Shown piece by piece: positions 49,111 to 61,266 of a stretch of DNA of 64,000 nucleotides. The stretch spans positions 186,001 to 250,000 of the forward strand of contig JALJCQ010000020.1 of the NCBI GenBank assembly GCA_023091665.1, written 5' to 3'. Below the pieces are notes generated by a model. The model was not told where the DNA came from. It worked only from the letters and a program-made list of their open reading frames with translations, and did not search any database. Position 1 is the first letter of the stretch. Each line of letters starts with the position of its first letter. Position numbers and translations under genes: made by a program. Source of the stretch: Pythium myriotylum (Eukaryota; Oomycota; Peronosporomycetes; Pythiales; Pythiaceae).

Positions 49111-51717
49111 TCAGCGCTCAATAGTCCAGTCCGCAAGCGCGACGCGATCCCAGCGGCTCACGTGGTTGCATTTTTGCACGAGCGACTCGATCTCGCTCGG
49201 CACACTCTGCAAACTGCCACGCTCGACGATCAGCTGCACGACGAGCGCCGTCGACGCCGTCGGCGTGAGCTGCCAGCGCCAGCGGAAGGCCGCCGAGGCT
49301 GCCGTGCTCGGCCACGAGTACATGGCGCACTCGACGCTGTCGAGCGGCGGCTTGTAGATCGCCTGGTAGTCTCCGAAGCTTTGGTCACCGATCGTCACGG
49401 CGCCCGAGGCCTCGCCCGCCGGGAACGCGCGAAACCACCGCGCGCGCCCGTCGCAAACGAGCCGGAGAACGCTCTCGCTCGTTGCAAAGGCCGACTTGAC
49501 CTCGAGCGCCGTGGCCGCCACGGATGACGACGGCTTGAGCGTCACGGCCACACAGCCGAGTTGCCGCCAGAACCAGAGCACGGCGTCCAGGGGCATCGAC
49601 TCCACGGGTCCGAGCCTCCGCACTCGCACGCTGCTGAGCTCGCTGCGCCACACGCCCGAGAGTCGACTCGGTCGCACGGTTGAGAGCGACGGGCCCATGT
49701 TGAGGCGGTGGAGACGCCGTCGGATCGCCGGTGCAGACGCTTCTTCGCGCGAGACAAACTGCTCGCGGGCTTGGGCGACGAAGTCGGCGAATGCGACCGT
49801 CGTGCCTCGCTCATTCTCGCTGATCGGAGTGGTTTCGGCCTGCGAGATTGCCGAGACCAAGTCTTCGAGCGACCACCCGCAGCGCCGCAGGAACGCTTCG
49901 ATCTGATGGTGAAGCCAGCGCACATACTGTTCATGGGTCTCGAGCAGCACGGTCTTGTAGAGCAGCGAGGATGCAGCCTGCAGGTGCATCGACTCGCGCG
50001 ACAGCTGCAGGTCCGGATCGCACTGGAGCCAGAGCGAGAGACGTGCGGCCACAGCGACGAGCTCCTCGTCTAGCGGTCGCTGGAGATTTCGCAGTTGCGG
50101 CGACTCGCCCAGTTCATGAAGCAGTCGCTCAACGTGGCTGCCGGCGATGGAACTCGACGGCGTGGCGCCTAACGCCACTGTGTAGCTTCGAAACTCGCTC
50201 TCTAGCGTCGGGATGTGGGCGAGAACCGAGGCCAACGGGAGCGCGCGGAGGAAACGGATGACGATCGTGAGTACTTGGAGCTGCGTGAGCGATCCGCTGC
50301 CGTGGACCGCGGGGCTCGCCGACCGCGTCTCGTCCAAAGTCGACTCGCGAGGACCTTGCAGCCACGCGGGCACTGGTGAATGGGGGGATGCGACGCTTAA
50401 GGTGGTCGCGCTGTCTAGTGGCTCGTGTAGTAAGCTCGCTGGCCTCGCTCGTTTCAGTCCGAACGAAGGGGATTGGGTCGAGTGGCGCATCAGAAGACTG
50501 GGCAGCCGCACGGGTGGCAGGCCACTCGAGGATTGCGAGGGCAACCGCAGCGCTGGCGGTTCGTAGGGCGACGCGTGGGCTCGTTTCTCTTCGTCTTCCA
50601 AGCTCGAGGCTGCCGAGAGCCGCTGCGGTTCGGCGGTCGTCCACCGCTGCGCCGACGACTCGAGTAGCTCTCGACTCGTGGAGGTCGATTTGGTCGTCGG
50701 GGCCGACTTGGGTCGCTGCGCTTGTTCAATCTTGAGCATCGCGGCGTCTTCTTCGCTGAGCGAGAGCTGTTCGGCGCCGTCGTCACGTCCACGGCGCCGC
50801 ACGTCGGCTGGTGCGCGGCGGAACGAGAGCAGCTTGAAGGGCGGCGAGCAGCTCACGGCCGCGACCTGGAAGGCGTCGGGAGCGTCGGGAGCGTCGCTCG
50901 ACTGGTGGAGCACGCAGACTTCGAAGACGTGCTGCTTGAGGCGCTTGTCCTTGGCGGCGCTGCTGCCCCAGTTGTAGTACCAGCGCGCCGCGTGGTTCAC
51001 TTCGTAGAGCCAGGCATTCTACGAGCCACTGGGTCAGTTTTTGTTTTTTTCATATCGGAGACCGTCGTCTACTACTACTAGTCGTAGTAGTGACTACTAC
51101 TACTTCTTCTTTCCGTACCTGGTCGGCCGAGGCCACGAGCCAGGCCTCGATCCACTCTCCCGTGGGGTTGTCCTCGGACTGCAGCGACGAGAGGATCGCG
51201 GCGCCCGCGAGGCGGTCTCCGACGGCGAGCGCGCGGCTCTCGAGCGGGCGGAAGCGGCCGAAGACGAGCAGATCGTCGTCTTTCTGGGGCTGCGCGAGCG
51301 CGCCGTCGCCCGCGTGGAAATCCACTTGCAAGTGCAGCGACGAGCCGCAGTAGCTGCGTCGCACGTGGTCGGGACAGCAGTGGGGGAAGCATCTAGAGAG
51401 AGAGAGAGAGCGATGTGAGCGAGAAGCTGAGACCGTGGGAGGAGCTGGAGGAGTAGCAGTAGTAGTATAGTACCGGAGGATCTATAGTGATATCCACGAG
51501 TGAGTATTCGGCACGAGCGGAGAACGATCTCCGCCAGCGAGCGGACGTACCTTGTTCTCCTTGGTGCGGTTGGTGCTGCAGTGCGAGCGAGTGAGTGGCG
51601 AGTCGCGCGTGGCGGAGAGAGAGAGAGCACTCACCGCTGGTACTCGGCGTGGAAGAGCTGCTCGTGGCGGCAGTTGCGGCGCGCGAACGAGCAGCGGAAG
51701 GCCCCGCGCTGCGCCAT
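49111..51717 (-). CDS. Unrecognised protein family, paralogue A (five exons, 8-nt micro-exon)
   Basis: Exons on the minus strand: 51717-51635 (83 nt), 51575-51551 (25 nt), 51481-51474 (8 nt), 51392-51119 (274 nt) and 51018-49111, giving 765 residues in one frame. All introns are GT-AG. The 25-nt exon encodes TNRTKENK and the 8-nt exon (ATCCTCCG) encodes IL plus two bases of Arg. The N-terminus is Cys/His-rich (FRCSFARRNCRHEQLFHAEY; CFPHCCPDHVRRSYCGSS), perhaps a zinc-binding module. A conserved domain follows (LLVFGRFRPLESRALAVGD; ILSSLQSEDNPTGEWIEAWL; ARWYYNWGSSAAKDKRL). A Ser/Pro-rich middle and a helical region (about 400-520) lead to a C-terminal domain (LRLVCDGRARWFRAFPAGEA; CAMYSWPSTA; FRWRWQL). 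No family recognised. Exon structure is confirmed by paralogue B at 58770-61266. Confidence 0.82.
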
Positions 51718-53240
51718 GAGTTCCGCCAAAGTGATATTTGCTCTCCGCTCGATGGAAATGGAAGGGTTTCGGGTCTCTCGCGCTCCGCTCGTTGGGGGAA
51801 AAACGGTTCTCCGCTCTTCTCCGCTGCTCACTCAACAGTTCAAGTTTCGAAATCCTCAACCTCGGCTGCTTGCTGGATCTTTTGGAGAGGACAACCCGAA
51901 GCGAGTGACGATCGAATCAAAAAGGGCGGAGAACAATCTCCGCCCTCCCCCGCCCATCTCCCGTGGGGGGAAAATGGCCCGTCTGTAAAACGGACAGAGA
52001 CGGGCCATGTGCGCATTGGTGCCAGACGATTTCCACCAAAGGGGACATGTTGCGAGAGTGGCCGTTTAAAGTCGCTCGAGAAGGGGAAGGGGAAGCCGAT
52101 CGTGCCAACAGTGCCGATTACCAGACCGATCCATTCATTTACAGAGTGTCCGTTGACTGGAAACGGCCACGTAACCGGATCGTTCTTGCACGATGTATTA
52201 ATTGGCAGAGGTTACCCAGACAGCTCCCAGGTTATTACGGGTGCACTCTTGCCTCAGCATAAAAAAACTGCTCCAGGAAGTAAACGAGCGGAACAGAAAG
52301 GGGCCCGTCGACATTTTCTGTGTGGCGGGGGGCGCGGCAGCTGGAACGCGCCGACGGAGGAGAGCGATCCGCGCGTAAGCGAGAACGGTTCCACCTGGCG
52401 ATGACTGCACATCTGTGATCTCGAGCGCGTTCTCCCCACGGCGTCAAGCCAACCCAGCCCTTTGCTCTGGGCCAGTCAACACCCGATCTCTGTTTCCAAC
52501 GGAGGACGATCTGAGAGAGACCCACTGATGACCACCTTGAGGGGATCTGGGATCCGCCCGAGCCCCGTGTCGCTCCTCTTCAGATCGTTCTCCTCCTCCC
52601 GACGGTTGGAGGAGCGGAGGAGAACCGTTCTATGAACTCGGAGAGCAGAAGACGGTCATGGAGTGTACTTGGGTGCGTTATTCTTTCAGTACATTCTGAA
52701 CTGATCAGAAGGCATTCCACGGTTTCCAACCAGAGCACTCACGCTGGCGACCTCGGAGTCGTCGCGGAACTGTGCTCCCTGCCAATACGAATCGACTGCG
52801 TTGGACGCCGCCGAGCACTCGGCTCGAGAACGGTTCCAAGAGCAAGCAGCGTGCTCTCCAGCAGCTCGAGTCGGCATGTTGGCGTCGGGAACGGTTCCGT
52901 CGGAAAGAACGTACTCCCCTCTGGTAAGGGCTCTCCGCCGCCAAGAGAGAGTAGTGGGGGTAGAACGGTTCCGAAGTAGCACTGTTCTCCGCGTTTCCTC
53001 CGGTGTGCTCTTTTCATGAGGGAGACGCCTCAAGTTAAGCAGACATGTCCGTCACGGCGGAAGGCGGAGTGGGACGCGGTCGCCAGCCTGACGATCGCCG
53101 CGACGAGCGGGAAGACCGGTTCGATGGTCGTCGAGGAGATCGTTCTGATCGTCGAGGAGATCGTTCTCGGTGGGGAGATTGTTCTGCTCATGGGGGAGAT
53201 CGTTCTCGGTGGGGGGAGAATGTTCTGGGAAACCCACAAT
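51518..53240. repeat. Cluster of GAGATCGTTCTC / AGAACGGTTCT motifs
   Basis: Short related sequences recur over 1.7 kb: GGAGAACGATCTCC (51519), a palindromic GGGCGGAGA..TCTCCGCCC (about 51925-51946), AGATCGTTCTCC (52580), GAGAACCGTTCT (52620), GAGAACGGTTCC (52838), GGGAACGGTTCC (52888), AGAACGGTTCCG (52961). A tight array at about 53120-53235 repeats GGAGATCGTTCTCGGTGGGG-like units four to five times. They fall in intergenic DNA, partly over the first introns of paralogue A. Meaning unknown. Confidence 0.6.
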
Positions 53241-55742
53241 GCCGCCTCTACGTGGCTGACATTGAGCTGGAAGTCCGACAATGGAAGTGTCTTGCAATGG
53301 GAGCTGCCTGCGATGGCTCTCGGTGGTTTTGTTCGTCGGCGTGCAATGGGAAATGCTTCCGTTGGACTCATTTCATGATTCCTCGGCATCGAGACTTTTT
53401 TCATATCTCACGAGAGGCATTCGAAGCGCGTGGCGAATCGCCACTCTCGCCACGAGCTAGAAGAGCTCTTGGGATCTCGGTGCATTGGGTGGAGGGAACC
53501 AGACAAGTGGTGCGATCAACTCAACAACATTTCAGGAATTGTCCGCGTTTGACTGGTGAAATGCGTGAGAGGGAGATAATCTTCATGTCGCGCAGGATGA
53601 AGCCCTCGCAGGCAACGGTGGTCGGCGGTGGTGTGGTCGAAAGGTGATGCCAACCTGACGATGTATGAAGCGCAGGATCCAGACGCGTCGATGTAGGCGG
53701 CCTGGGCCCACTTGAGGAGCCAACGACCGATGACGAAAATGAAAGAGTCCAAGTTTATTATTTCTTACCCTGTGGGTCGTACGATGACGTGAACGCCTTG
53801 TCGTTGATTGACACCAACAGAGAGTTTTTGAGCTCTTGCACAAATGGGCTGCATCACAAATAACCACGTCGACGTGGTGGAGTTGTGTGCAGATCGTGAT
53901 CCCAAATCATTTTTCCGGTGGGGTTGCAAGGGAAAATTATTCCCTCGTAACATTCTATGTATTATAGGGAATGCTACGAGCAAAGGTTACGCGGGCATGG
54001 TTGCGGATTCTGTATCGTCGTTGAAGCCAGTTGAGTACGTGAAGATTGCAATCAGGCTGTCGAGCCTGGGAGCTCGATCGAGTCGACGCGGATTCTGAAG
54101 GCTTTCATGAACCAGGGGTTATAAAAGGATGCGTGCGAATCAACTTCGGAAGCCGTGGCAGATGTAGAGCTGGAGATGGAGCGTGGAGCGAGGCGACAAA
54201 GTCCACGGTGGAGTCAGAGGATTCTGGGATCGGCTCAGTAGCCACGAATGGAAGAGACGATAGCGTTGAGTCAGGTGTCGCTTCCATCATCATGTGTGGG
54301 TTCGGATCCAAATAAGGGGTTTCAATTGCTTTTGAAAGCGGATGGTGAAGTGCCAACAAGAGACCGAGCCACCACAATTTGATAGTTCGGCTCTCCAGCG
54401 TGAGCGATAGTCTAGCTAGGGCTAGCCCCCGTAGCTATTGGGATCCACTTGTTAGACTCGATAGACTCCAGCATTATCATCAAGGCGAGCCTTTCGTCCG
54501 AGAATCGAGTGAAAACTGAGGAAGTATCCAATCTCCGAATACAAGTTGATGCTGCAGATATTTAAACGTTCGACCCCGAAAACGCACATGTTGAGTGTGT
54601 ACGCTTTTGCCGACGACAGCATCTCGCGCAATAGAAAAAACTGGACTCTGCAAGTTGTCAAGCCATAGTCCACTCCGGTAGGCAAATTGCAAGGCAGACC
54701 CTGGCTTGCTACAGCATCTCCATGCGAGGAAGGGTCCCCCTGCTGCCTTCGGCCGAACGACCTTCGCCAAATCAACCAAATCTGTTTCAACTTTGGTGAA
54801 TCGAAGCACAGTGTTTATGTAACGAGTGTCTTCCTGAAGGAAAGCAGTGAGGTTTGGACGCAGAGTGTAAATGAATAGTTTGAAAGTGGCAGTTGTGAAA
54901 ATTAAAGAGGAGAGGGGAGGCTCAATGCGCTCTCATATCGTTCCACTCGCTCACGCTGCCTTGGAATGCGACAGCGGACGTTCATCAATGCCAAGCGCCC
55001 ACGCCCCAAAGGACGCGAGGTGCGAGGCTGACATCCCGAGTCGACGAGAGGAACCCGATACGATCATCAAGCGTATTGAGACTGTCTACATTGGAAAACC
55101 AAGTAGAAGTGAGCGTACTATAGAAATGATCCTGAATAAGTACGGTCTTAATTTGATGGAGAGCAATACAGTCTTCACTATATAGTTTTCCAAGGTCCCG
55201 TCAGGTCAATTAGACAAAGTGGCATGATTGGAGCGAAATGATTGGCTAAATACGATCTGATGCTATCTGATGCGGTCAATCCAGGTTCATGTGACCGCAA
55301 CGTGCACACCTACCTGCACAGCTCTAAAGTGGTTCATTCTCCCCCTGTGATCAAGACGACGTGCGTAGATGTTACTTATAATCTACAGGAACTCCCACTG
55401 CGGCCATTCATGCTGACCTCAACATGCCTGTCTACTCGTTGTGTGGAAATGTGAACCACAACCTCCGGACCAACAGCCAGGTACAGCACGGTGCAGTTCT
55501 CGTTTACTTCGCTCTCTCGAAAGAGCAAGGTTGAGACGGCGTCCGTCCAGCACTTGAACCCGACGATCTCGGACTCGTTCGAATAGAATTCGGACTCCTG
55601 CCACAGCGACAACTCTCGCCCAGAAGTACTGGTAAGTGCAATCCGACTCTCGCAGAAACAATTTTCGTCTTTGACAAGTAAGAAACATACAAATAGCAAT
55701 TACGTCCGTCGGGACTCCACCACGCTCTATATAGCCGCTTCA
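51718..55742. other. 4-kb gene-poor, repeat-rich region
   Basis: Lies between paralogue A and the ankyrin gene. The left part holds the GATCGTTCTC-type motif cluster. Some stretches look like decayed coding DNA, for example plus-strand 53220-53520 (contains LYVADIELEVRQWKCLAMGA) and about 53840-54100 (contains NHVDVVELCADRDPKSFFRW), but stops and frame changes interrupt them. 54434-54481 is similar to 22195-22235. 54870-55185 is an open stretch of 104 codons without recognisable features. I cannot support an intact gene here. Confidence 0.4.
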
Positions 55743-56990
55743 TCACGCCTCGGCGGCGACGCGCTGGCACGCACGCGCAGCATCGTTACGATCATGGTTG
55801 GTAGTGCAGGTCGCGAGTCCAGGCACGATACACTCGTTCAGGAACGTCACGACGGGTCTGTAGCCGGCTTTCTTGGCCTTGTCCCGCGCGGCTACGAGGC
55901 AGCCATCCCGGCGGTTCTCCACGAGGTACTTGACGACATCGAGGTGGCCATTGAGAGCCGCGAACACCAGCGCGTTTCCCGTGGACGCTTCACAGTTCTC
56001 GTTCAGGTACTTGACAATGTGGAGCTGGCCTTCCTCAGCGGCCGCGACCATCGTTTCACGCGTGCAGTGCTGCTTGTGGAAGGTCTCGTGGAGGAACTTG
56101 ACCATCTCCAAGTGGCCGTGGCGGGCGGCTCCGCGGATCGCGTACTTGTTGCAGCCTTCTTTTCGGTTCTTGTGGAGATACTGGACCATCTCCATGTTGC
56201 CTCGCGCTGCCGCTTCGTTCATGGCCTTGACAGTGCACCCTTCGTGGCGGTTCTCGTGGAGAAACTTGACGACGTCCAGTCTTCCATACGCAGCGGCCGA
56301 GTCCATGGCCCTGGTCGTGCAGCCTTCGGTGCGATTCTTATGCAGAAACTCGAGGATGTGCATGTGGCCCTTGAGCGCCGCCATGTCCATGGCGAGCGGC
56401 GTCGGGCCTTCCGAGCGGTTCGCGTGCAGGTACTTGATCATGTCGAGGTGGCCGTTGAGCGCGGCCGAGTCCATGGCCGAGGTCGTGCAAGGAATGCCGA
56501 CGTGCTGCTCGAGCCACTGGAACACGTCCACGCGGCCTTCCTCAGCCACGCGGTCCATCGAGAAAGGCTCGAACTTGGCCATGGACTCGGGGCGGTTGGC
56601 CTGGAGCCACGCGAGCACGTGGAGCTGTCCACACCGAGCAGCCGCCGCGAAAGTCCAGGGCAGACACTCGAGCGCCGTGTTGGCGCTGAGCCACTCGAGG
56701 ATCTCGAGGCGGCCCGTGCGCGCGGCGTGGTGCATGGCCTCGCTCATGTCCATCTTGCGCATGGGTCGGTACCACGGGAAGTCGACGATGACGCGCAGGA
56801 GATCCTGCACGGCGCGCAGGTCATCGTGCTCGATCGCGAGCTTGACGAGGCTTCCGGTGGCGCTGAGACGGTCCGGATGCGCGCGCTCGAGGCAGACGAT
56901 GCGTCCGGGGATGCCGCGCTGGAAGCGCACGACGTAGCGGAAGAGATAGACGTCGGCGAGCACGTCGTGGGCCGGCGAGTCCGAGGCCAT
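55743..56990 (-). CDS. Ankyrin-repeat protein
   Basis: 415 residues, single exon, from ATG at 56990 (MASDSPAHDVLADVYLFRYV). A short N-terminal helical region resembling an F-box-like lead precedes about ten ankyrin repeats of the degenerate type abundant in oomycetes (SAMDSAALNGHLDMIKYLHA, NRSEGPTPLAMDMAALKGHM, RAMDSAAAYGRLDVVKFLHE, AARHGHLEMVKFLHE). Repeats carry NRxEGCT between units. Likely a protein-interaction scaffold of unknown target. The frame extends upstream to 57083 with another ATG, but 56990 fits the start of related proteins better. Confidence 0.88.
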   Translation of the reverse strand: MASDSPAHDVLADVYLFRYVVRFQRGIPGRIVCLERAHPDRLSATGSLVKLAIEHDDLRAVQDLLRVIVDFPWYRPMRKMDMSEAMHHAARTGRLEILEWLSANTALECLPWTFAAAARCGQLHVLAWLQANRPESMAKFEPFSMDRVAEEGRVDVFQWLEQHVGIPCTTSAMDSAALNGHLDMIKYLHANRSEGPTPLAMDMAALKGHMHILEFLHKNRTEGCTTRAMDSAAAYGRLDVVKFLHENRHEGCTVKAMNEAAARGNMEMVQYLHKNRKEGCNKYAIRGAARHGHLEMVKFLHETFHKQHCTRETMVAAAEEGQLHIVKYLNENCEASTGNALVFAALNGHLDVVKYLVENRRDGCLVAARDKAKKAGYRPVVTFLNECIVPGLATCTTNHDRNDAARACQRVAAEA

Positions 56991-58769
56991 GGTCGCTTCC
57001 TTCGAGGAGCTTCTTGGTGGAGTGGGCCAGGGGAAATGCGCGACTGTGGTTGGTGGAAAAGGAGAAGAACGGATTTCCATCAATCAAAACGGATGGGATG
57101 AGATCTGAGGGGGAGAGACTCAGAAGGAATCAGAGTGTCATTATGGAATTGTGCCCCCGCTGCTTAGTATGCGGAAGGTTGCAGTGGTTAAGCTGGGTTG
57201 CGCTGGCGTTGGGGCGGCGTCATCGGGAATGTCCCTGGGGATGTATCGCGGCCAAGGATTGTCCCTGGATCAAGGATTGTCCCTGCGGATTCCTCAGGGA
57301 CAATCCGTCGCCGTGATTCAATTGCCAGCTGGGCGATTGATGGGGGGGGCTTTTCTCGATTAATTTGTATAATTCGCTTCTTTGCTATCTTCACACCCAT
57401 CTACATCCACTTTGCTCGTCTTTCTCTCGCCCGTGAGTCTTCCCTCTCAAAAAATTCACCGACGCGTCTTCCATCGGGAGTCACGAACCGCCGAAACCTT
57501 GGGTCGCGAAGGTCCAGCCATTGTGGGTTCCTCGTGGCGTGACACCGTAGTAATCGCAACTCATCATGCCGAAGGAGAAAGCCCATCGAAAGCCGAAACT
57601 GGGCTTTCACTCACTCGGCGGGTCCGCATTCCCACGCACACGGTACAACAAATCGTGGACTCCTCGTCATGGGGACGCGGGCTGAAGTTCTTCACTATCG
57701 TGATCAGATGACGAAGCCGAGCAAAGGCCACAGTAGCAGCGTTTCCCACGCCGCAGCTGAGTCTGACGACGACTTCTTATGTGTGGTTGCAGCTTTGACA
57801 TGTCGTCTTGCGCATGGGTACGCAGATGCGTCGCCGACGACAGAGACGTGCAATATTTCGGAAGTCTTTGAAGGCAGCTAGAAGTGGTTCTGTGGTCCAG
57901 TTGGAGTACCAAGACCCTTACCCAACGCGTTCTGCATGTCCACGAAGATCTCCGCGAGTGACCAAGGAAGAATCGAGTTACACGTCACGAATTAACGCAA
58001 ACTCGATTGACGCCCGCGACCGAGGACACAAGCTTTCGCAAGCGAGCGACTCACGACTCTCCCGAGTCGCTCACTGGGAGGGAGGAGATCGTGCGAAATG
58101 AGAAAGGACCTTTCCAGAAGCATCTTCTTAACAGACTCGAGATCTTTGGTTGGGGGAGGAAATCGGATGTTTATTGGTTTCAACCAATCCTCGTTAGCGT
58201 GAAATTGACATTTGTAAGGGACAACTAGAGTTGCAGTTGCATTGGTTGAGCCCCGGAAGCGATCTTGGGTCCCCGGGAACGAATCTCCGGAGCTGGAGCC
58301 AGCCAACGGTGGGGACTGCCTTCTGTGAGAACCACTCCCACAGCAACAGATCTCCACACTCCTCCTGTCGTCACGTTGTTGCTTTGGATCCGTGAACGCG
58401 AAGATTGTCCCTGGGGGCCGCCGTGACGCACAAGCCAGCTGCCTTGAGTTTTCGCCAGTTAATGGAGGAAACCTCCCATCACGATTCGCATGTTCTCTCT
58501 TCGATCGCTCTCTTCCTCTCTCGCGTTTTCCGTCCCGTGTACACAACTTCGTCCCAGGTTCCTCCACGTAAGCCCCAGTCGCCATCCTCTTCTCACCCCC
58601 AAACGACTCCGACGGTTCGTTCATTCGCCGCCAAAAAAACCGTCGGAGCCGACTCATCAGCCAACTACCGCCCCACCGCCACCGACTCCGTACTAATCAA
58701 AGCTCCCCCAAAAACCAAAAGAGAAAGCGGAGACGACGCTCTCAGTCGGCGATTTTTTCTTTCGACGCC
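56991..58769. other. Intergenic region with TGTCCCTG repeats
   Basis: About 1.8 kb between divergent genes. Contains the GGATTGTCCCTG repeat/hairpin cluster at 57256-57306 and another ATTGTCCCTG at about 58403. A 221-codon minus-strand open stretch (57992-58657) has no domain-like content and is not called. Confidence 0.45.
57256..57306. repeat. GGATTGTCCCTG direct and inverted repeats
   Basis: Two direct copies at 57256-57267 and 57274-57285, and a perfect inverted copy at 57295-57306 after a 9-bp spacer, so the last two could form a 12-bp stem. A related AATGTCCCTG lies just before, at about 57227-57236. Confidence 0.85.
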
Positions 58770-61266
58770 ATGGGGGTCTTCTCGTGCGCCTTCACACGTC
58801 GCGAGTGCGCGCACACGCCACTCTTCCACCCCGAGTACCAGCGGTGCGTAGCCATCTAAACCATCGAGTCCGATTCAATCGCAGATCACGCTCACTTCAT
58901 ATTTCTCGTCGTCACAGCACCAACCGTACCAAAGAGAATAAGGTTAGTAGGGTCCCCTATGCTGGAAGTCGCTCTCTTCAGGCACCTGACGACCTTTCGT
59001 TTCGGTATTGCTCAATGTCGGTTGCGTCTTCCGCGTGGTATTTTCCTTTTTCGGCGATTGCCAGATCTTGCGGTACGTCTCTCCTAAGAGAGACTCGCGC
59101 TGTCTCCTTTGGCCTCACGCCATCTCTTGTGCCCCATATAGATGCTTCCCACACTGTTGTCCTGCGCACATGCAGCGTAGCTTCTGTGGCGCGCCCTTGC
59201 ACGTGCAAGTCGATTATCACTCGCATGCACATGCCTTCGAGCAGCCCACTTGCGACGACGAGCTTTTTGTTTTCGCACACTTCCGTCCCCAGAGCGGACG
59301 CGCCCTGCATGTTGGCGATAGCGTCCAAGCTAGTCAAATATTGTCTTCCATCCAGTCGGATGACAAGCCTACGGGTGAATGGATCGCGTCCACGCTTGTC
59401 GCCTCGGCCGGTCGGGTACGTGAGATTGATCTCAACTCTCCAGGATTCTCCTGGTGTATCAGCATCTAATTTTTCGCGGATTTACAGAACGCGTGGCTCT
59501 TCCGCGTGAACCCAGAGGCGCGTTGGTACTACAATTGGGTCAGTAGCGCCTCGCGAGAAAAGCGCGCGACGCTCCATGTCCTCGAACTCGTCGTTCTCCA
59601 CCTTTCGCCCCTCACGAAGACGTTCCGCGTCGTTGCTCAATGCTGCTCGCCACCTTTCACACTGGTGTCGTTCCGTCGAGCGCCTTTAGAAACGCGCACA
59701 CAGGGTCACGACGATGTGCGTCAAGTCCAAGAGAGCCAATTCGTGCAGATCGAATCCCCGCCGTTCGAGCGTGTTCGCCGATTTCCTATCAACCAGTCTC
59801 TTGAGCAGACCAACTACGACAACGAGAAGCATCGATCACAGGACGAGCCCATGTCGGTGCTGAGTTTTCCACCGTCGCCACCACAGCTCGACGCGCCAAC
59901 CATAACTCGTAGGGACCCTTTTCACTCTCTTGACACCGACAACTCGTCGTCACCATGGGTTGCTCGCAAAGAAACCTTATCACCGTCTCGGTGGGGCGAG
60001 CCCTCGTCGCTCTCAGCTTTGTTGCGGCCACCGTGGCGAGCCCACGAACAGCCGCGCGTTTCGATTTCACCAGTCGACGATACACTTGCCAAAATGGACG
60101 AACTCGTGGTGGTTATGGAGTTCGTGAGGTCGCTGACACTCAGCGACGCGGTCGCGGAGCTGCCAGCGATGGAGAGCGATCTACGAAGCCAATTCCAGAG
60201 CCTCCCCATCGACGACTCGCTGCAAAAATTATTTCACGTGCATCGCCTGCTGGTTGTGCTGGGCGAGGACGTGCCGCGTGCGTCAGACAGCACGTTGCCA
60301 CCGCATCTGGTTCGCATAGCCATCCAGTTGATCTCGTGGATGCTGCTCAATCCTGAATTGGCAAAACTACAAGATACATTCCACGAGAAGGCTGCGACGT
60401 CGCTGTTGATTCGGTCTGCGATGTGCGAGACCCACGAGCAGTCTGTGCTGCACCTCCACCGTCAAGTCGAGCGCTTTCTGTGGACACAGTCGCAACGGTC
60501 GCTCCAAAGTTTGCTGAGAGAAATCGCGAATTCGTGTTCGCCTAACCGCGATGGCGGTTTCGGGCTCTCACTAGCCGAATTTGTTGCTCAGACGCGTGAA
60601 GTCTTCCTCAAGAAACGCGAAAACCCATTGAACGGCGACACGCCCATCCGTACACAACTGGCAGGCCAGTGGCTTGGCGATCTGGACACTGTTCGAATCA
60701 GGTTTCTTGCTCGAGATATCGACCAGGTGCCTCTCTTCGAGTGTGTCTGGCTGTACCGCCAATTTGCTCACATTGCCATCTCGGTGTGCAAAGATTCTCA
60801 CCATTTGCCGATCCTTACGGCCCAGTCGGCTCTCCACCACTCGGGCGGGCGACTGCGACTCGTTCTCGACGGGCGGCCTCGCTGGTTCCGGAACTTTCCT
60901 TCGGGGGAGTCCACGAGCGCGGTCTGTGTCGGTGGCCAGCGCTTCGGGGACTACTGGGCCTCGAACGATTGCGAGCGCGACTGCATTGACTGTGCGATGT
61001 ACTCGTGGCCGACCACGCCGTCGCAGACCAAGTCCTCCGATTACGCATACCGTTGGCGGTGGCGACTTCAATTCGCCGCTGAGACCCGCGCCACGTGCAG
61101 CGTTGTGCTCGAGGTTAGTCGCGGATCGCTCTCGCCACGACTTGCTCGAGCGTTTGAGCTCGACACTCATCCGTTCGAGGCAAAGCATGGGCGCGTGAGG
61201 AACTGGAGCCTCGTCTCAAAAGCACGATGGGAGATGGGGAGACAGACCGGGAATGAGACAGCGTGA
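58770..61266 (+). CDS. Unrecognised protein family, paralogue B (five exons, 8-nt micro-exon)
   Basis: Exons: 58770-58843 (74 nt), 58918-58942 (25 nt), 59065-59072 (8 nt, ATCTTGCG), 59142-59415 (274 nt) and 59488-61266, giving 719 residues. Introns are GT-AG and each sits at the same codon position as in paralogue A; exons 2, 3 and 4 have identical lengths in both genes. The product aligns along its length: FSCAFTRRECAHTPLFHPEY, TNRTKENK, CFPHCCPAHMQRSFCGAPLH, LFVFAHFRPQSGRALHVGDS, PTGEWIASTLVASAGR, ARWYYNWVSSASREKRATLH, LVLDGRPRWFRNFPSGESTS, CAMYSWPTTPSQTKSSDYAY. The middle Ser/Pro-rich linker is least conserved. Function and family unknown. The conserved reading frame in two diverged copies shows both are or were under selection. 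Confidence 0.82.

Noticed and set aside
55671..57101. 476-codon plus-strand frame opposite the ankyrin gene
   Set aside because: The regular repeats in it are the antisense of the ankyrin repeats.
57992..58657. 221-codon minus-strand open frame
   Set aside because: No domain-like content, no paralogue, and it lies between divergent promoters.
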